Assembly (NCBI GenBank): GCA_002050235.1
Contig: MWST01000006.1
Coordinates: 62,001 to 126,000, forward strand
Source: Polyangiaceae bacterium UTPRO1
GTDB taxonomy: Bacteria > Desulfobacterota > Binatia > UTPRO1
DNA: 64,000 nucleotides
Direction of reading: 5' to 3'
Made by a program: the position numbers and the translations under genes
Part shown: positions 52,514 to 60,661 of the stretch, piece after piece
Position numbering within the stretch: the stretch's first letter is position 1
Layout: the number at the start of each line of letters is the position of its first letter
The notes under the pieces: model-generated
Seen by the model: only the letters and a program-made list of their open reading frames with translations
What the model was told of the DNA's origin: nothing
The model's database searches: none

Positions 52514-53280
52514 CGAGCCCGCAGCCCGCATACGATGCGTCGCTCACCCGCGTCGCGGTCGAAGATCTGACCGTGCGCTACGACCTGCAGCAGGAGCGGG
52601 TTATCTCGGTCCGCGAGTACGCGATCCGCCGCCTGCGCGGCGAACGCTTCCCGACCCAGACCTTGTGGCCTCTGCGCGGCGTCTCCTTCGACGTCCGGGC
52701 AGGGGAGAGCTTCGGCATCGTCGGTCGCAACGGGGCCGGCAAGAGCACGCTGCTCAAGGTCATAGCCGGTATCGTCCCGCCGACGCGCGGCCGCGTGCGC
52801 GTGCACGGCCACCTCTCGCCGCTCCTCGAGCTCGGCGCCGGCTTCGACCACGAGCTCACCGGCCGCGAGAACATCCAGCTCTACGGCACGCTCCTGGGAT
52901 TGCGCCGCAAGCACTTGCGCGACCGCGTCGCCGCCATCGCCGACTTCGCCGAGCTCACGCCCTTCATCGACGTGCCGCTCAAGAACTACTCGTCGGGCAT
53001 GGTCGCTCGCCTCGCCTTCGCGATCGCTACCGACTCCGATCCCGACATCCTCATCGTCGACGAGGTGTTGTCGGTCGGCGACGCACCGTTTCAGCGCAAG
53101 TGCGAGGAGCGTCTGGCGCGCTTCCGGGCGCGCGGCGTCACGGTGCTGCTGGTGACGCACGATCTCCACCTGCTCACCGAGACCTGTTCGCGCGCCGTCC
53201 TGCTCGAGGCCGGCGCATCGTGCATCGTCGGCGCCGCCGAGGAGATCGCAGCGCGCTATGCGGAGCGCACCGGCGGCTGA
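52510..53280 (+). CDS. polysaccharide export ABC ATPase (Wzt-like)
   Basis: This 256-aa ATPase partners the upstream permease. The P-loop GRNGAGKST begins near residue 72, the signature YSSGMVARLAFAIA near 160, and Walker B ILIVDEVLSVGDAPFQRKCEERLARF follows. LLELGAGFDHELTGRENIQLYGTLLGL is typical of Wzt/TagH ATPases. It lacks the C-terminal carbohydrate-binding domain of longer Wzt proteins. No ATG, GTG or TTG precedes the first beta strand in frame. CTG 52510, overlapping the permease stop as CTGA, is the likely start; GTG 52573 would truncate the fold. Confidence 0.88.
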   Translation: MTSPQPAYDASLTRVAVEDLTVRYDLQQERVISVREYAIRRLRGERFPTQTLWPLRGVSFDVRAGESFGIVGRNGAGKSTLLKVIAGIVPPTRGRVRVHGHLSPLLELGAGFDHELTGRENIQLYGTLLGLRRKHLRDRVAAIADFAELTPFIDVPLKNYSSGMVARLAFAIATDSDPDILIVDEVLSVGDAPFQRKCEERLARFRARGVTVLLVTHDLHLLTETCSRAVLLEAGASCIVGAAEEIAARYAERTGG

Positions 53281-53283
53281 GCG

Positions 53284-54189
53284 ATGGCGACGCCGCGAGC
53301 TTCTGTGGTCGTACCGTGCTATCGCCCCGGGCGGCTGATCGATGGCTGCATCGCCGGGCTCCTCGCCCAGGACCTCGCCGAGCCGTACGAGGTGATCGTC
53401 GTCGAGAGCAGCGGCGACGGCACCGCGGAGCGGCTGCAGGAGGCGTATCCGCGCGTCCGGGTGATCGCGCCGGCGCAGCGCACGCTCCCGGCCGCGGCGC
53501 AGAATCTCGGTGTCGCTGCCGCCGCGGGTGCGTTCATAGCGATCACCAATCACGACTGCCTCGTGCCGCCCGACTGGCTGCGGCGGCTCCTGGCGCGGCA
53601 CGACACGGGCGAGTACGCGGCCGTCGGCGGCGCCATCCTGAACGGCACCCCGGGAAGCCTGATCGGCACAGCGGCCTACTGGAGCGAGTTCAACGAGTTC
53701 ACCTCCGGGCGCCCCGCCGGCCCGGTTCCCGGCGTGCCCCAATGCAACGTCTGCTTTCGGCGCCGCGTCCTGACCGGGACGGCGCCGTTTCCCGCCGTCC
53801 GTTTCGGCGCCGAGGAGCTCACCTTCAACTACGAGCTGACGCGTGCCGGAGGAGTGTTCTTCTTCGATCCGGCGATCCGGGTGACGCACCTGAACCGGAC
53901 GACTTTCGCGGCCTTCCTTGCGCACCAGCGCACCCTCGGCGCCGGGTCGGCGATGGCGCGGCGCCTGGTGCCGCTCGCGGGGACCGTCGCGACCCGCCGC
54001 CGCGTCCTCATCCCCTTCCTGGTGCCGCTGCGGATCGGCCGCGTCCTCGGCCGCATCGCCCGTCGGCATCCGCGCGAGCTCTCGCGGGCGCTGCTCCTGG
54101 TGCCGCTCCTCGCCGCCGGCTACGCCGCATGGGCGGCGGGGTTCGCGCAGGGCAGCCGCGAGCCCCTCGACATCCGCACCCCGGCCTGA
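53284..54189 (+). CDS. family 2 glycosyltransferase
   Basis: This 301-aa GT-A fold enzyme opens with ASVVVPCYRPGRLIDGCIAGLLAQDLAEPYEVIVVESSGDGTAERL. A nucleotide-sugar/metal motif NHDCLVPPDWLRRLLARH lies near residue 85, and PQCNVCFRRRVLTGTAPFPAVRFGAEELTFNYELTRAGGVFFFDPAIRVTHLNRTT is the acceptor side. A C-terminal hydrophobic stretch (LLLVPLLAAGYAAWAAGF) may anchor it. It begins 3 nt after the ATPase gene, so it acts in the same glycan pathway. Linkage specificity cannot be told from sequence. Confidence 0.85.
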   Translation: MATPRASVVVPCYRPGRLIDGCIAGLLAQDLAEPYEVIVVESSGDGTAERLQEAYPRVRVIAPAQRTLPAAAQNLGVAAAAGAFIAITNHDCLVPPDWLRRLLARHDTGEYAAVGGAILNGTPGSLIGTAAYWSEFNEFTSGRPAGPVPGVPQCNVCFRRRVLTGTAPFPAVRFGAEELTFNYELTRAGGVFFFDPAIRVTHLNRTTFAAFLAHQRTLGAGSAMARRLVPLAGTVATRRRVLIPFLVPLRIGRVLGRIARRHPRELSRALLLVPLLAAGYAAWAAGFAQGSREPLDIRTPA

Positions 54190-54195
54190 GCGCGG

Positions 54196-55317
54196 TCAGC
54201 CGGCGACGGCGCGATAGACCGCGAGGGTCGCGGCGGCGGCGCGCTCCCAGGTGAAGTGGGCGGCGCGCGCCATCCCGCGCTGTCGCCGGGCCTCGACCTC
54301 CGCCCCGCCGGCCAGCAGCGCCGCCAGGGCCCCGGCGACCGCGCCGCCGTCGTCGGGATCCACGAGGAGGGCAGTGTCCCCCACGACCTCCGGGAAGCTC
54401 GTGCGCGCGGCGCAGACGAGCGGCGCGCCGCAGGCCATCGCTTCGAGCGCCGGCAAGCCGAAGCCCTCGCGCGCCGAGAGATTCACGACGCCGCACGCCA
54501 ACGTATAGAGGGCCGGCAGATCCTCGTCGGCGACGACGCCGAGATGGCGGATGCGCGCGCGCACCGGACTCGCGGCAACGGCCGCCGCGAACGCGGCGTT
54601 CTTCCATCCGCTCGGACCTACGAAGACGAGGTGGGCATCGCCGCGCTCCGCCGGCGACAGCGCGTCGAAAGCGCGCACCAGGCGATCGAGGTTCTTCCGC
54701 GGGCTGGCGATGCCGACGAAGAGCAGGAAGCGGGCGGGCAGGCGATGCCGGGCACGGACGGCGGCGAGCGCGGCCTCGTCCGCGACCGGCGCGAAGCGCG
54801 CTTCGACGCCGTGCGGGATGGCCACCACCCGGTCGACGGCCAAGCCGAACCGCTCGATGATCTCGCCGCGCGTGAACTCCGACCCGGTGATGACGACGTC
54901 GGCGCGGGCGACGGCGCGCGGCAGAACCAACCGCCAGTAGAGCGCCGCCGAGCGGGAAATCGCCTCCGGCGCCTGCAGCGGTATCAGGTCGTGCAGCGTC
55001 AGGACGTACGGCTTCGGAGCTCGGCTCATGCCGGCGAAGATCGGCGAGTGCGCGACGTCGATCCGCGCCCGCCGCATGATCCCGGGCCAGCAAGCCTGAT
55101 CCTGCAGCAGCACCTTGGGCAGGAAGCGCGGCAGCGTGGCGACGGCGCGCAACTCCGCACCCGGCGGTACCAGCCGCGGACCGTAGCGGCGTTCCGTGAA
55201 GGCTACCATGAGCTGCCCTCCCGGCGTCCGCACCAGGGCATCGAGCAGGCGGCTCGCATAGCGCTCGTAGCCGCCCATCGGATGCTTGATGCAGGTGAGA
55301 TCGAAGCCGACCCGCAT
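54196..55317 (-). CDS. family 4-type glycosyltransferase
   Basis: This 373-aa GT-B enzyme begins MRVGFDLTCIKHPMGGYERYASRLLDAL. The C-terminal donor domain reads FLLFVGIASPRKNLDRLVRAFDAL, IRHLGVVADEDLPALYTLACGVVNLSAREGFGLPALEAMACGAPLVCAARTSFPEVVGDTALLVDPDD, with the E-x7-E motif of GT4 enzymes. It resembles mannosyltransferases of O-antigen loci. It converges on the GT2 gene with a 6-bp gap between stops. ATG 55317 is used. Confidence 0.88.
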   Translation of the reverse strand: MRVGFDLTCIKHPMGGYERYASRLLDALVRTPGGQLMVAFTERRYGPRLVPPGAELRAVATLPRFLPKVLLQDQACWPGIMRRARIDVAHSPIFAGMSRAPKPYVLTLHDLIPLQAPEAISRSAALYWRLVLPRAVARADVVITGSEFTRGEIIERFGLAVDRVVAIPHGVEARFAPVADEAALAAVRARHRLPARFLLFVGIASPRKNLDRLVRAFDALSPAERGDAHLVFVGPSGWKNAAFAAAVAASPVRARIRHLGVVADEDLPALYTLACGVVNLSAREGFGLPALEAMACGAPLVCAARTSFPEVVGDTALLVDPDDGGAVAGALAALLAGGAEVEARRQRGMARAAHFTWERAAAATLAVYRAVAG

Positions 55318-55373
55318 GCGACGTCACGCGCCCCCGGGTCCGCGGCTCGTGAGGCCGCGTCCGCTAGTCCCGC

Positions 55374-57647
55374 TCACGAGACGGCACATCGGTACGGCGC
55401 CCGTCCGTAGAGCCCGAACTGCAGGGTGCCGAAGGCGGGCACGCCGTTCTCCCGACATGGCCCCATGACGTCGCTGGCGACGCTATGGCGCTCGAGGGTT
55501 GCCCCCGGGCCGTCGACCGCAGTGATGCTGAAGTACCAGAAGCGGTCGGCGGACTCGCGGATCGGGGCGAAGCAGAACCAGCGCTCTTCGCGGCACCGCC
55601 CCGGGAGCGAACGTTCGACCACCCGGAGCGGCCGCGACGCCTCCGCGCTCTCGCGGACGACGAGCCGCAGCGCCCGCTCCGGCGCCTCCCCGACGAGCGT
55701 TGCGCGCACCACCACGGCGGCGAGGTCCGGGCCGGGCGCGAAGAACCCTTGTCCGACCTCGCTGCCGGCGGCGAGCTCCACCCGGCTGTCGGCCGGCGTC
55801 GACCCCGCGTAGAGCCGGATCCAGCCGTCGGGCTTGTCGACGTCGACGCCTCCCGTCTCGTCGGCCAGCGTCAGGTTGGGGTTGTAGTACGGGTCCGCGG
55901 TGAGGACCCCGCGCCAGCGCCGCGTCATCAGCCAGACGTCCTCGGCGACGGCGCGCCGGCCGCGCGTCTGCGACTCGTAGTGGCGCACTACGGCGTGGGG
56001 CGTGTAGACCACCAGGTAGCCGCGCTCGCGAAGCCGTAGACAAAGATCGACGTCGTTCGAGTTGACCGGCAGCGCCTCGTCGAAACCGCCGACGGCTGCG
56101 TAGACTTCGCGCCGCATCATCAGGCACGCCGCGGTGACGGCACTGACGTTGCGCACCAGGTTCGGCTGGGCGCGCGTGAACCGCCCGGGGTGCCCGGCGA
56201 TCCCGTGGATGCCGGTCACTATGCCCGCATGCTGGATCCGCCCATCTGGATAGAGGAGTCGGGCCCCGACCGCTCCGACCTCCGGTCGCTGCGCGTGCTC
56301 CTCGAGCGCCGACAGCCAGAGCGGGTCCAGCGGCTCGGTATCGTCGTTCAGGAAGAGCACGTAGCGGCCCCGGGCCTCGAGCACTGCGCGGTTGTTGAGG
56401 CGAGCGAAATTGAACGGTCCGGGCGCGCGCAGCACCCGGTGCCGGGTGGTCGCCAGCAGCTCGAGCGTCGCCGGGTCGCGGCTGTCGTTATCGACCAACA
56501 GGATCTCGAAATCCGCATGTCGGGTGCGCTCAATGGCGGCTAGGCAGCGGCGGAGCGTGTGAAAACCGTCTCGGGTGGGAATGATGATCGAGACCTGGGC
56601 CGGAGCCGTGATCGCCCGCCGCACGCGGAATGCGCCCGTGCCGGCACTCTCGACGGTAGCCGCGAGGCCGCGGCGTTCGACGGCGAGCTCTAGCGCCAGT
56701 CGCTCCGGGTCGCAGCCGCTGGCGCTGATCGCCGACGTCGCGGCGCCGACGTGAGCGAGCACCCGCGGCACATGGACGATCCGAACCGGACTCTCGGTGC
56801 ACCGCAGCGCGAGATCGTACTCGTGCGCCCCGTCGAGCTCGTCGTGCAGCGGCAGAAGACGGACGAGCACACGGCGCCGATAGAAGACGACCCGCGACCA
56901 GTACTTCGTCGACAGCAGGAGATCCGGCGACCAGCCCGGCAGCAGGCGCGGCGTGTGGCGGCGTCCGGCGTCGTCACAGTGATCTTCGTCGCAGTAGAGG
57001 ACGTCCGCTCCGGTCTCCCGGAACGCCGCGGCGACCACCGCCAGCGCATCGACGGCCAGTGCCACCGTCGGCGCCAGCAGACCGACGATGTCTCCGCGCG
57101 TAGCAGCTATGAGGGCGTTCAGCGCCGCCGCCTGGCCGGCGTATCGCTCCCGATCGATGCTGATCCGCGCCTCGCCGCGCGCCTGCGGCTCGGCCTCGGG
57201 GCCAGCGCCGAAAAAAGCGATGCCGAGCTCCCACCGGTCATGCCGCTGTGCCGTCAGCGCCGTGATCGCCCGCTCGGCGGCGGTGCGCTCGTGCGGCGCC
57301 ACCGCCATGACGATACTCACGAGATCGCGCTCGAGGTCGGCGCGCTCTTCTCCCCCGACATCCGGCGTGCGCAAGCGATCGGCGAAGCGCGCCCAATCCC
57401 GATAAGCGGCCGCATCCGCGTTCGGGGTCCGGCGCAGCCGGTGCACGAGGGCGGAGAGGCGACGCCGGGCGGGCTCCACGAACCGCTGCTTGTACGGTCC
57501 ATAGCGCGCCAGGAGCCGCCACCCGAGCGAGCGCTGGATGCGGTCGAGCTCCCGTTCGCGGCGGAGGAGGGCGGCGTACACGTCGGCCGGAACCACCGCC
57601 GCTCCGTCGTGCGCGGGGGTTTCCGTCGTGGGTGCGGGCCCGGTCAC
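55374..57647 (-). CDS. two-domain family 2 glycosyltransferase
   Basis: This 757-aa protein starts with a coiled region (VYAALLRRERELDRIQRSLGWRLL) common in rhamnan/O-antigen transferases. A degenerate GT-A-like half follows (about 100-300, VSIVMAVAPHERTAAERAITALTAQ, VLYCDEDHCDDAGRRHTPRLLPGWSPDLLL). The catalytic GT2 domain comes next: VSIIIPTRDGFHTLRRCLAAIERT, LLVDNDSRDP, YVLFLNDDTEPLDPLWLSALEEHAQRPEVGAVGARLLYPDG and VNSNDVDLCLRLRERGYLVVYTPHAVVRHYES. About 170 C-terminal residues form a beta-rich domain with no named family. It overlaps no neighbour and lies 37 nt from the next minus-strand gene. Confidence 0.86.
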   Translation of the reverse strand: MTGPAPTTETPAHDGAAVVPADVYAALLRRERELDRIQRSLGWRLLARYGPYKQRFVEPARRRLSALVHRLRRTPNADAAAYRDWARFADRLRTPDVGGEERADLERDLVSIVMAVAPHERTAAERAITALTAQRHDRWELGIAFFGAGPEAEPQARGEARISIDRERYAGQAAALNALIAATRGDIVGLLAPTVALAVDALAVVAAAFRETGADVLYCDEDHCDDAGRRHTPRLLPGWSPDLLLSTKYWSRVVFYRRRVLVRLLPLHDELDGAHEYDLALRCTESPVRIVHVPRVLAHVGAATSAISASGCDPERLALELAVERRGLAATVESAGTGAFRVRRAITAPAQVSIIIPTRDGFHTLRRCLAAIERTRHADFEILLVDNDSRDPATLELLATTRHRVLRAPGPFNFARLNNRAVLEARGRYVLFLNDDTEPLDPLWLSALEEHAQRPEVGAVGARLLYPDGRIQHAGIVTGIHGIAGHPGRFTRAQPNLVRNVSAVTAACLMMRREVYAAVGGFDEALPVNSNDVDLCLRLRERGYLVVYTPHAVVRHYESQTRGRRAVAEDVWLMTRRWRGVLTADPYYNPNLTLADETGGVDVDKPDGWIRLYAGSTPADSRVELAAGSEVGQGFFAPGPDLAAVVVRATLVGEAPERALRLVVRESAEASRPLRVVERSLPGRCREERWFCFAPIRESADRFWYFSITAVDGPGATLERHSVASDVMGPCRENGVPAFGTLQFGLYGRAPYRCAVS

Positions 57648-57684
57648 GCGCCGCCGCGCGACTGCACGCTTCGCCTCGGATCCC

Positions 57685-59403
57685 TCACCGTCGCACTTCT
57701 AGCCCGCTCTGGGCGACAGGTCCACGACGGTGCTCCGGCGCTCGCTGGACGGCTCGCCGAACGCCACCGTGGTCGTGAGAACCCTGGCGCGCGAGCCGAC
57801 GCGCCTCCTCGGACGGCGCAAAGACGACGAGCTGATCGTCTTCGAAGACCGGCGGTCCGTACAGGTGCGCATAGCGGGCAATCCAGCCCGAGATGTCGAT
57901 TGCCCGCTCGGTCACGCCCGTCGGCCAGCGTGTTTCCGCTATCGGGTCGCGATGGAACACCACGTAGCGGACGTCCTTCCGGCGCAGCTGCGCCGGGTCG
58001 GCGAGATCGACGGCATTGCGCAGCACAATCCCGGGATCGGCTGCGCTCAGCTCCCCCTCGCGGGGAGTTGCGGATGCAGCGGTGATCAGGCCTAGGACCA
58101 CGCGCTGGCGATGGATGCGTTGGCAGTACGCGAGGCTGTGAAAATAATAGAACCAGGGCGCTTCCGCGATGGTCATGCTGCCGGGCGGTTCGGTCGCCAG
58201 GCGCACATAGAACACCGATGGCGCCTGCGGGCGGAAGCGTTCGAAGTAGCGGCCCGGGCGATAGTCGGCCTGGTAGGAGATGTGGTTCGTGAAGTCGTTC
58301 ACGGTGCCGTAGATCCATGGCAGCGGACCGCCGGCCAACAACAGGCCTCCCGCGGCCACGGCCATAGCACCTGCCGGCACGCGCCACCGTTGCGCTGCTG
58401 CAGCGAGGCCGACCGCCGCCAGGAGCAGCAACAGGGGCAGGACCACGGCGCAGTACCGCGCGGCGACGATCGGAATGTGGACGGCGACCGCACCGCTCGC
58501 GAAGGTCACGGCACCTTGCACCGCCACGGCGACCAGCACGTAGGCCGTGAACGCCGGCAGCGTGCGGCCGAGCGTCCGTATCCCGATTCCGACTGCTGCG
58601 AACATGGCGACGACCAGCGGCCAGCGGGAGGTTCCGGAAAGAAGTTCCAGGAATCCCGGAGCGGCCGCCAGCCGGAAATGATCGGCCTGCAGCTTCTGCG
58701 TGATCTGTTGACCGCCGCCGAGCATCGGGATCGCGAGCAGCGCACCTGTCGTCGCCAGACTCGCCGCGATCAGCGGCCAACGCCGCCGCACGTGCCCGGG
58801 AGTCGAGCGCGGCCAGCGGCGCTCGAGCGTAGACAGTGCCAGGGGCGCCAGCAGGGCGGGCAGGGCGGCCAGGTGGAACACCGGCGCCACGCACGAGCTC
58901 AGGTAGTATGCCCAGGCATCGCGGCGGCGGCCGGATTGCGACCAGGCGTAGAATGCGAGCAGCGCTACCGAGTCCAGGAGCATCGTCATCGCGTAGGGGC
59001 GCGCCAGGCGGGTGAAGAAGCAACAGAGCGGCGAGACGGCGAGCAACCAGGTCCAGAGCGTCGCCACCCGCTTCCCGAAGCGCGGCGCGAACCACAGCGG
59101 CACCCCGAGGAGCGCCAGCCCGGCCAGGAGGGACGGCAGTCGCAGTATGGTTTCGTCGGCACGCCCGAGCCGCATCAGACCCCACACGCACACGCTCGAA
59201 CCGATCGAGTGATCATTGGTGCCGAAGCCCTGGATGATCGCGCGCAGCGGTGCGCCGCCGCGCAGCGCATGCACCATGTGCCACTCGTCGTCGACGAGGA
59301 TCTGATCCGAGATCGCGTGCAGGCGAAGGCAGGCGCCGACCAGAACGGCGAGCACGAGAGCAGCACGCTCCCCGGAAAGACGCATGCCCCGAACCCATAC
59401 CAT
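57685..59403 (-). CDS. GT-C-type integral membrane glycosyltransferase (ArnT/GT39-like)
   Basis: This is a polytopic membrane protein of about 572 aa. After the first helix (AALVLAVLVGACLRLHAI) comes the GT-C acidic motif in ILVDDEWHMVHALRGG. Then come 10-11 hydrophobic helices and a C-terminal periplasmic part (RPQAPSVFYVRLATEPPGSMTIAEAPWFYYFHSLAYCQRI). These enzymes use polyprenyl-phosphate sugars to decorate lipids or glycans. The true start is uncertain: ATG 59403 and ATG 59385 are both plausible, and a TTG at 59490 would add 29 non-conserved residues. It completes the glycan locus on the minus strand. Confidence 0.8.
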   Translation of the reverse strand: MVWVRGMRLSGERAALVLAVLVGACLRLHAISDQILVDDEWHMVHALRGGAPLRAIIQGFGTNDHSIGSSVCVWGLMRLGRADETILRLPSLLAGLALLGVPLWFAPRFGKRVATLWTWLLAVSPLCCFFTRLARPYAMTMLLDSVALLAFYAWSQSGRRRDAWAYYLSSCVAPVFHLAALPALLAPLALSTLERRWPRSTPGHVRRRWPLIAASLATTGALLAIPMLGGGQQITQKLQADHFRLAAAPGFLELLSGTSRWPLVVAMFAAVGIGIRTLGRTLPAFTAYVLVAVAVQGAVTFASGAVAVHIPIVAARYCAVVLPLLLLLAAVGLAAAAQRWRVPAGAMAVAAGGLLLAGGPLPWIYGTVNDFTNHISYQADYRPGRYFERFRPQAPSVFYVRLATEPPGSMTIAEAPWFYYFHSLAYCQRIHRQRVVLGLITAASATPREGELSAADPGIVLRNAVDLADPAQLRRKDVRYVVFHRDPIAETRWPTGVTERAIDISGWIARYAHLYGPPVFEDDQLVVFAPSEEARRLARQGSHDHGGVRRAVQRAPEHRRGPVAQSGLEVRR

Positions 59404-59529
59404 CGACAGGGAGCGGTTCTCACCATCTTCATCCTTCGGGAAGCAGCGGATGGCGCCGGCTCCAGGAAGCGTGCGAAACTCGCTGGACAAGCCGCGGAGC
59501 AGCCGTTAACTCTCTGGGCCTTCGACTCC

Positions 59530-59603
59530 GCCCCCGTAGCTCAGGTGGATAGAGCACAGGATTCCTAATCCTGTGGTCGCGCGTTCGAATCGCGCCGGGG
59601 GCA
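59530..59603 (+). tRNA. tRNA-Arg (CCU)
   Basis: This is a complete 74-nt cloverleaf. The acceptor GCCCCCG (59530-59536) pairs with CGGGGGC (59596-59602), with A73 at 59603. The anticodon arm is CAGGA-TTCCTAA-TCCTG with anticodon CCT. The T-arm is GCGCG-TTCGAAT-CGCGC. CCA is not encoded. This is the minor AGG-reading arginine tRNA, a frequent integration target. Confidence 0.95.
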
Positions 59604-59767
59604 TTGATTTTCAGGGTCATGGCGCCTGCAGCGCGGCGATCGACTGCGCCGACGTCCCGTACGCGAATTTCCGCGTGATCGGCACCGATCCGCACAACTT
59701 CGAGACCGATGGCGATGGCCTCGGCTGTGAGCCCTATCGGTCGCGATGGCGCGGCCGGCGGGGGTAA
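59604..59767 (+). pseudogene. remnant of an Excalibur-type calcium-binding protein
   Basis: Immediately after tRNA-Arg, frame 2 encodes ACSAAIDCADVPYANFRV and then GTDPHNFETDGDGLGCEPYR. That is close to the Excalibur motif (Asp-rich DxDxDGxxCE with an upstream Cys) found at the ends of secreted proteins. There is no start codon between the tRNA and the motif; the frame is only open backwards through the tRNA. I read it as the 3' relic of a gene cut off at the tRNA, though a chance frame cannot be excluded. Confidence 0.4.
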
Positions 59768-60052
59768 CTGCCGCCTCGAGGGAAGGGGCGAGTGCACCGC
59801 GGGCGATTGCCGGACCGGCGGAACTCACCGCGCGGCCACTGGTGCGGGGAGGACGGCTCGCCGCGCGCGGCTGCGCGCCGGCGGCGGACTGTGGAAGACT
59901 TGCCACCAACTTGCTACCAGACTGCCGCAGATGCCGAGGTCGAGCAGGATGTGCAGGGCAGGCGAGGGCGGACGGCGCGCATCGGTAGAGCTCGAGGTGA
60001 TCGCACGGGGCGAATGCCCGATCGCATTCGGCGCTGTAGAGGGACGACGGTA
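59768..60052. other. non-coding stretch between gene remnant and exported protein
   Basis: No convincing gene, RNA or repeat is visible. The open frames here lack ribosome sites and any protein-like composition. Confidence 0.5.
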
Positions 60053-60553
60053 ATGAGCCCAGCGCGTTGGAGCAGCACGGCACTACTGGCGGCGGTGCTG
60101 ACGGCGGCGGCGCCGGCTGCCGCACTCACCACGTGCGACATGACGTTCACGCTCGAAGGGTGGTCGGTGTTCTACAGGCGGGCGCACGGCCATGGGGTCG
60201 TCCGCTGCGACAACGGCCAACACGCCGACGTGCGCCTCGAGACCCGGGGCGGCGGCGTCACTTTCGGGCGCGAGAAGATCATCGGGGGCAGCGGCCGTTT
60301 CTCGCCGGTGGCCGACATCACCGAGCTCTTCGGGAATTACGCCAACGCCGAGGCGCATGCGGGCATGGGCGTCTCCGTCGGCGCCCAGGTCGTCACCAAG
60401 GGCCCCGTCTCCTTGGTGCTCTCGGGCTCCGGCAACGGCGTCGACCTGGGCTTCGCCTTCGGCCGCTTCACCATCGAGCCGGCGCCGCAGCGAGAACCCC
60501 TCCGCGACGAAGACCTGCCAGCCACCGAGCCCGGCTCTGCGGACTCCTATTGA
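60053..60553 (+). CDS. conserved exported protein of unknown function
   Basis: This 166-aa protein has a clear signal peptide (WSSTALLAAVLTAAAPAAALT) and a mature domain starting TTCDMTFTLEGWSVFYRRAHGHGVVRCDNGQHADVRLETRGGGVTFGREKIIGGSGRFSPVADITELFGNYANAEAHAGMGVSVGAQVVTKGPVSLVLSGSGNGVDLGFAFGRFTIEP. The two cysteines (CDM, RCDNG) could form a disulfide. I recall similar hypothetical exported proteins in Proteobacteria but know no named domain. It is probably periplasmic and beta-rich. No neighbour explains its role. Confidence 0.72.
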   Translation: MSPARWSSTALLAAVLTAAAPAAALTTCDMTFTLEGWSVFYRRAHGHGVVRCDNGQHADVRLETRGGGVTFGREKIIGGSGRFSPVADITELFGNYANAEAHAGMGVSVGAQVVTKGPVSLVLSGSGNGVDLGFAFGRFTIEPAPQREPLRDEDLPATEPGSADSY

Positions 60554-60661
60554 CGTCCGCCGCTCGCGGCCACGATTGCGAACCGCTACCGTATCGGCTC
60601 GGCATGCTCCGGCTTCGCGGGCCGGGCCGAATCTGCTAGCACTGCGCGAACACGAACCCCG

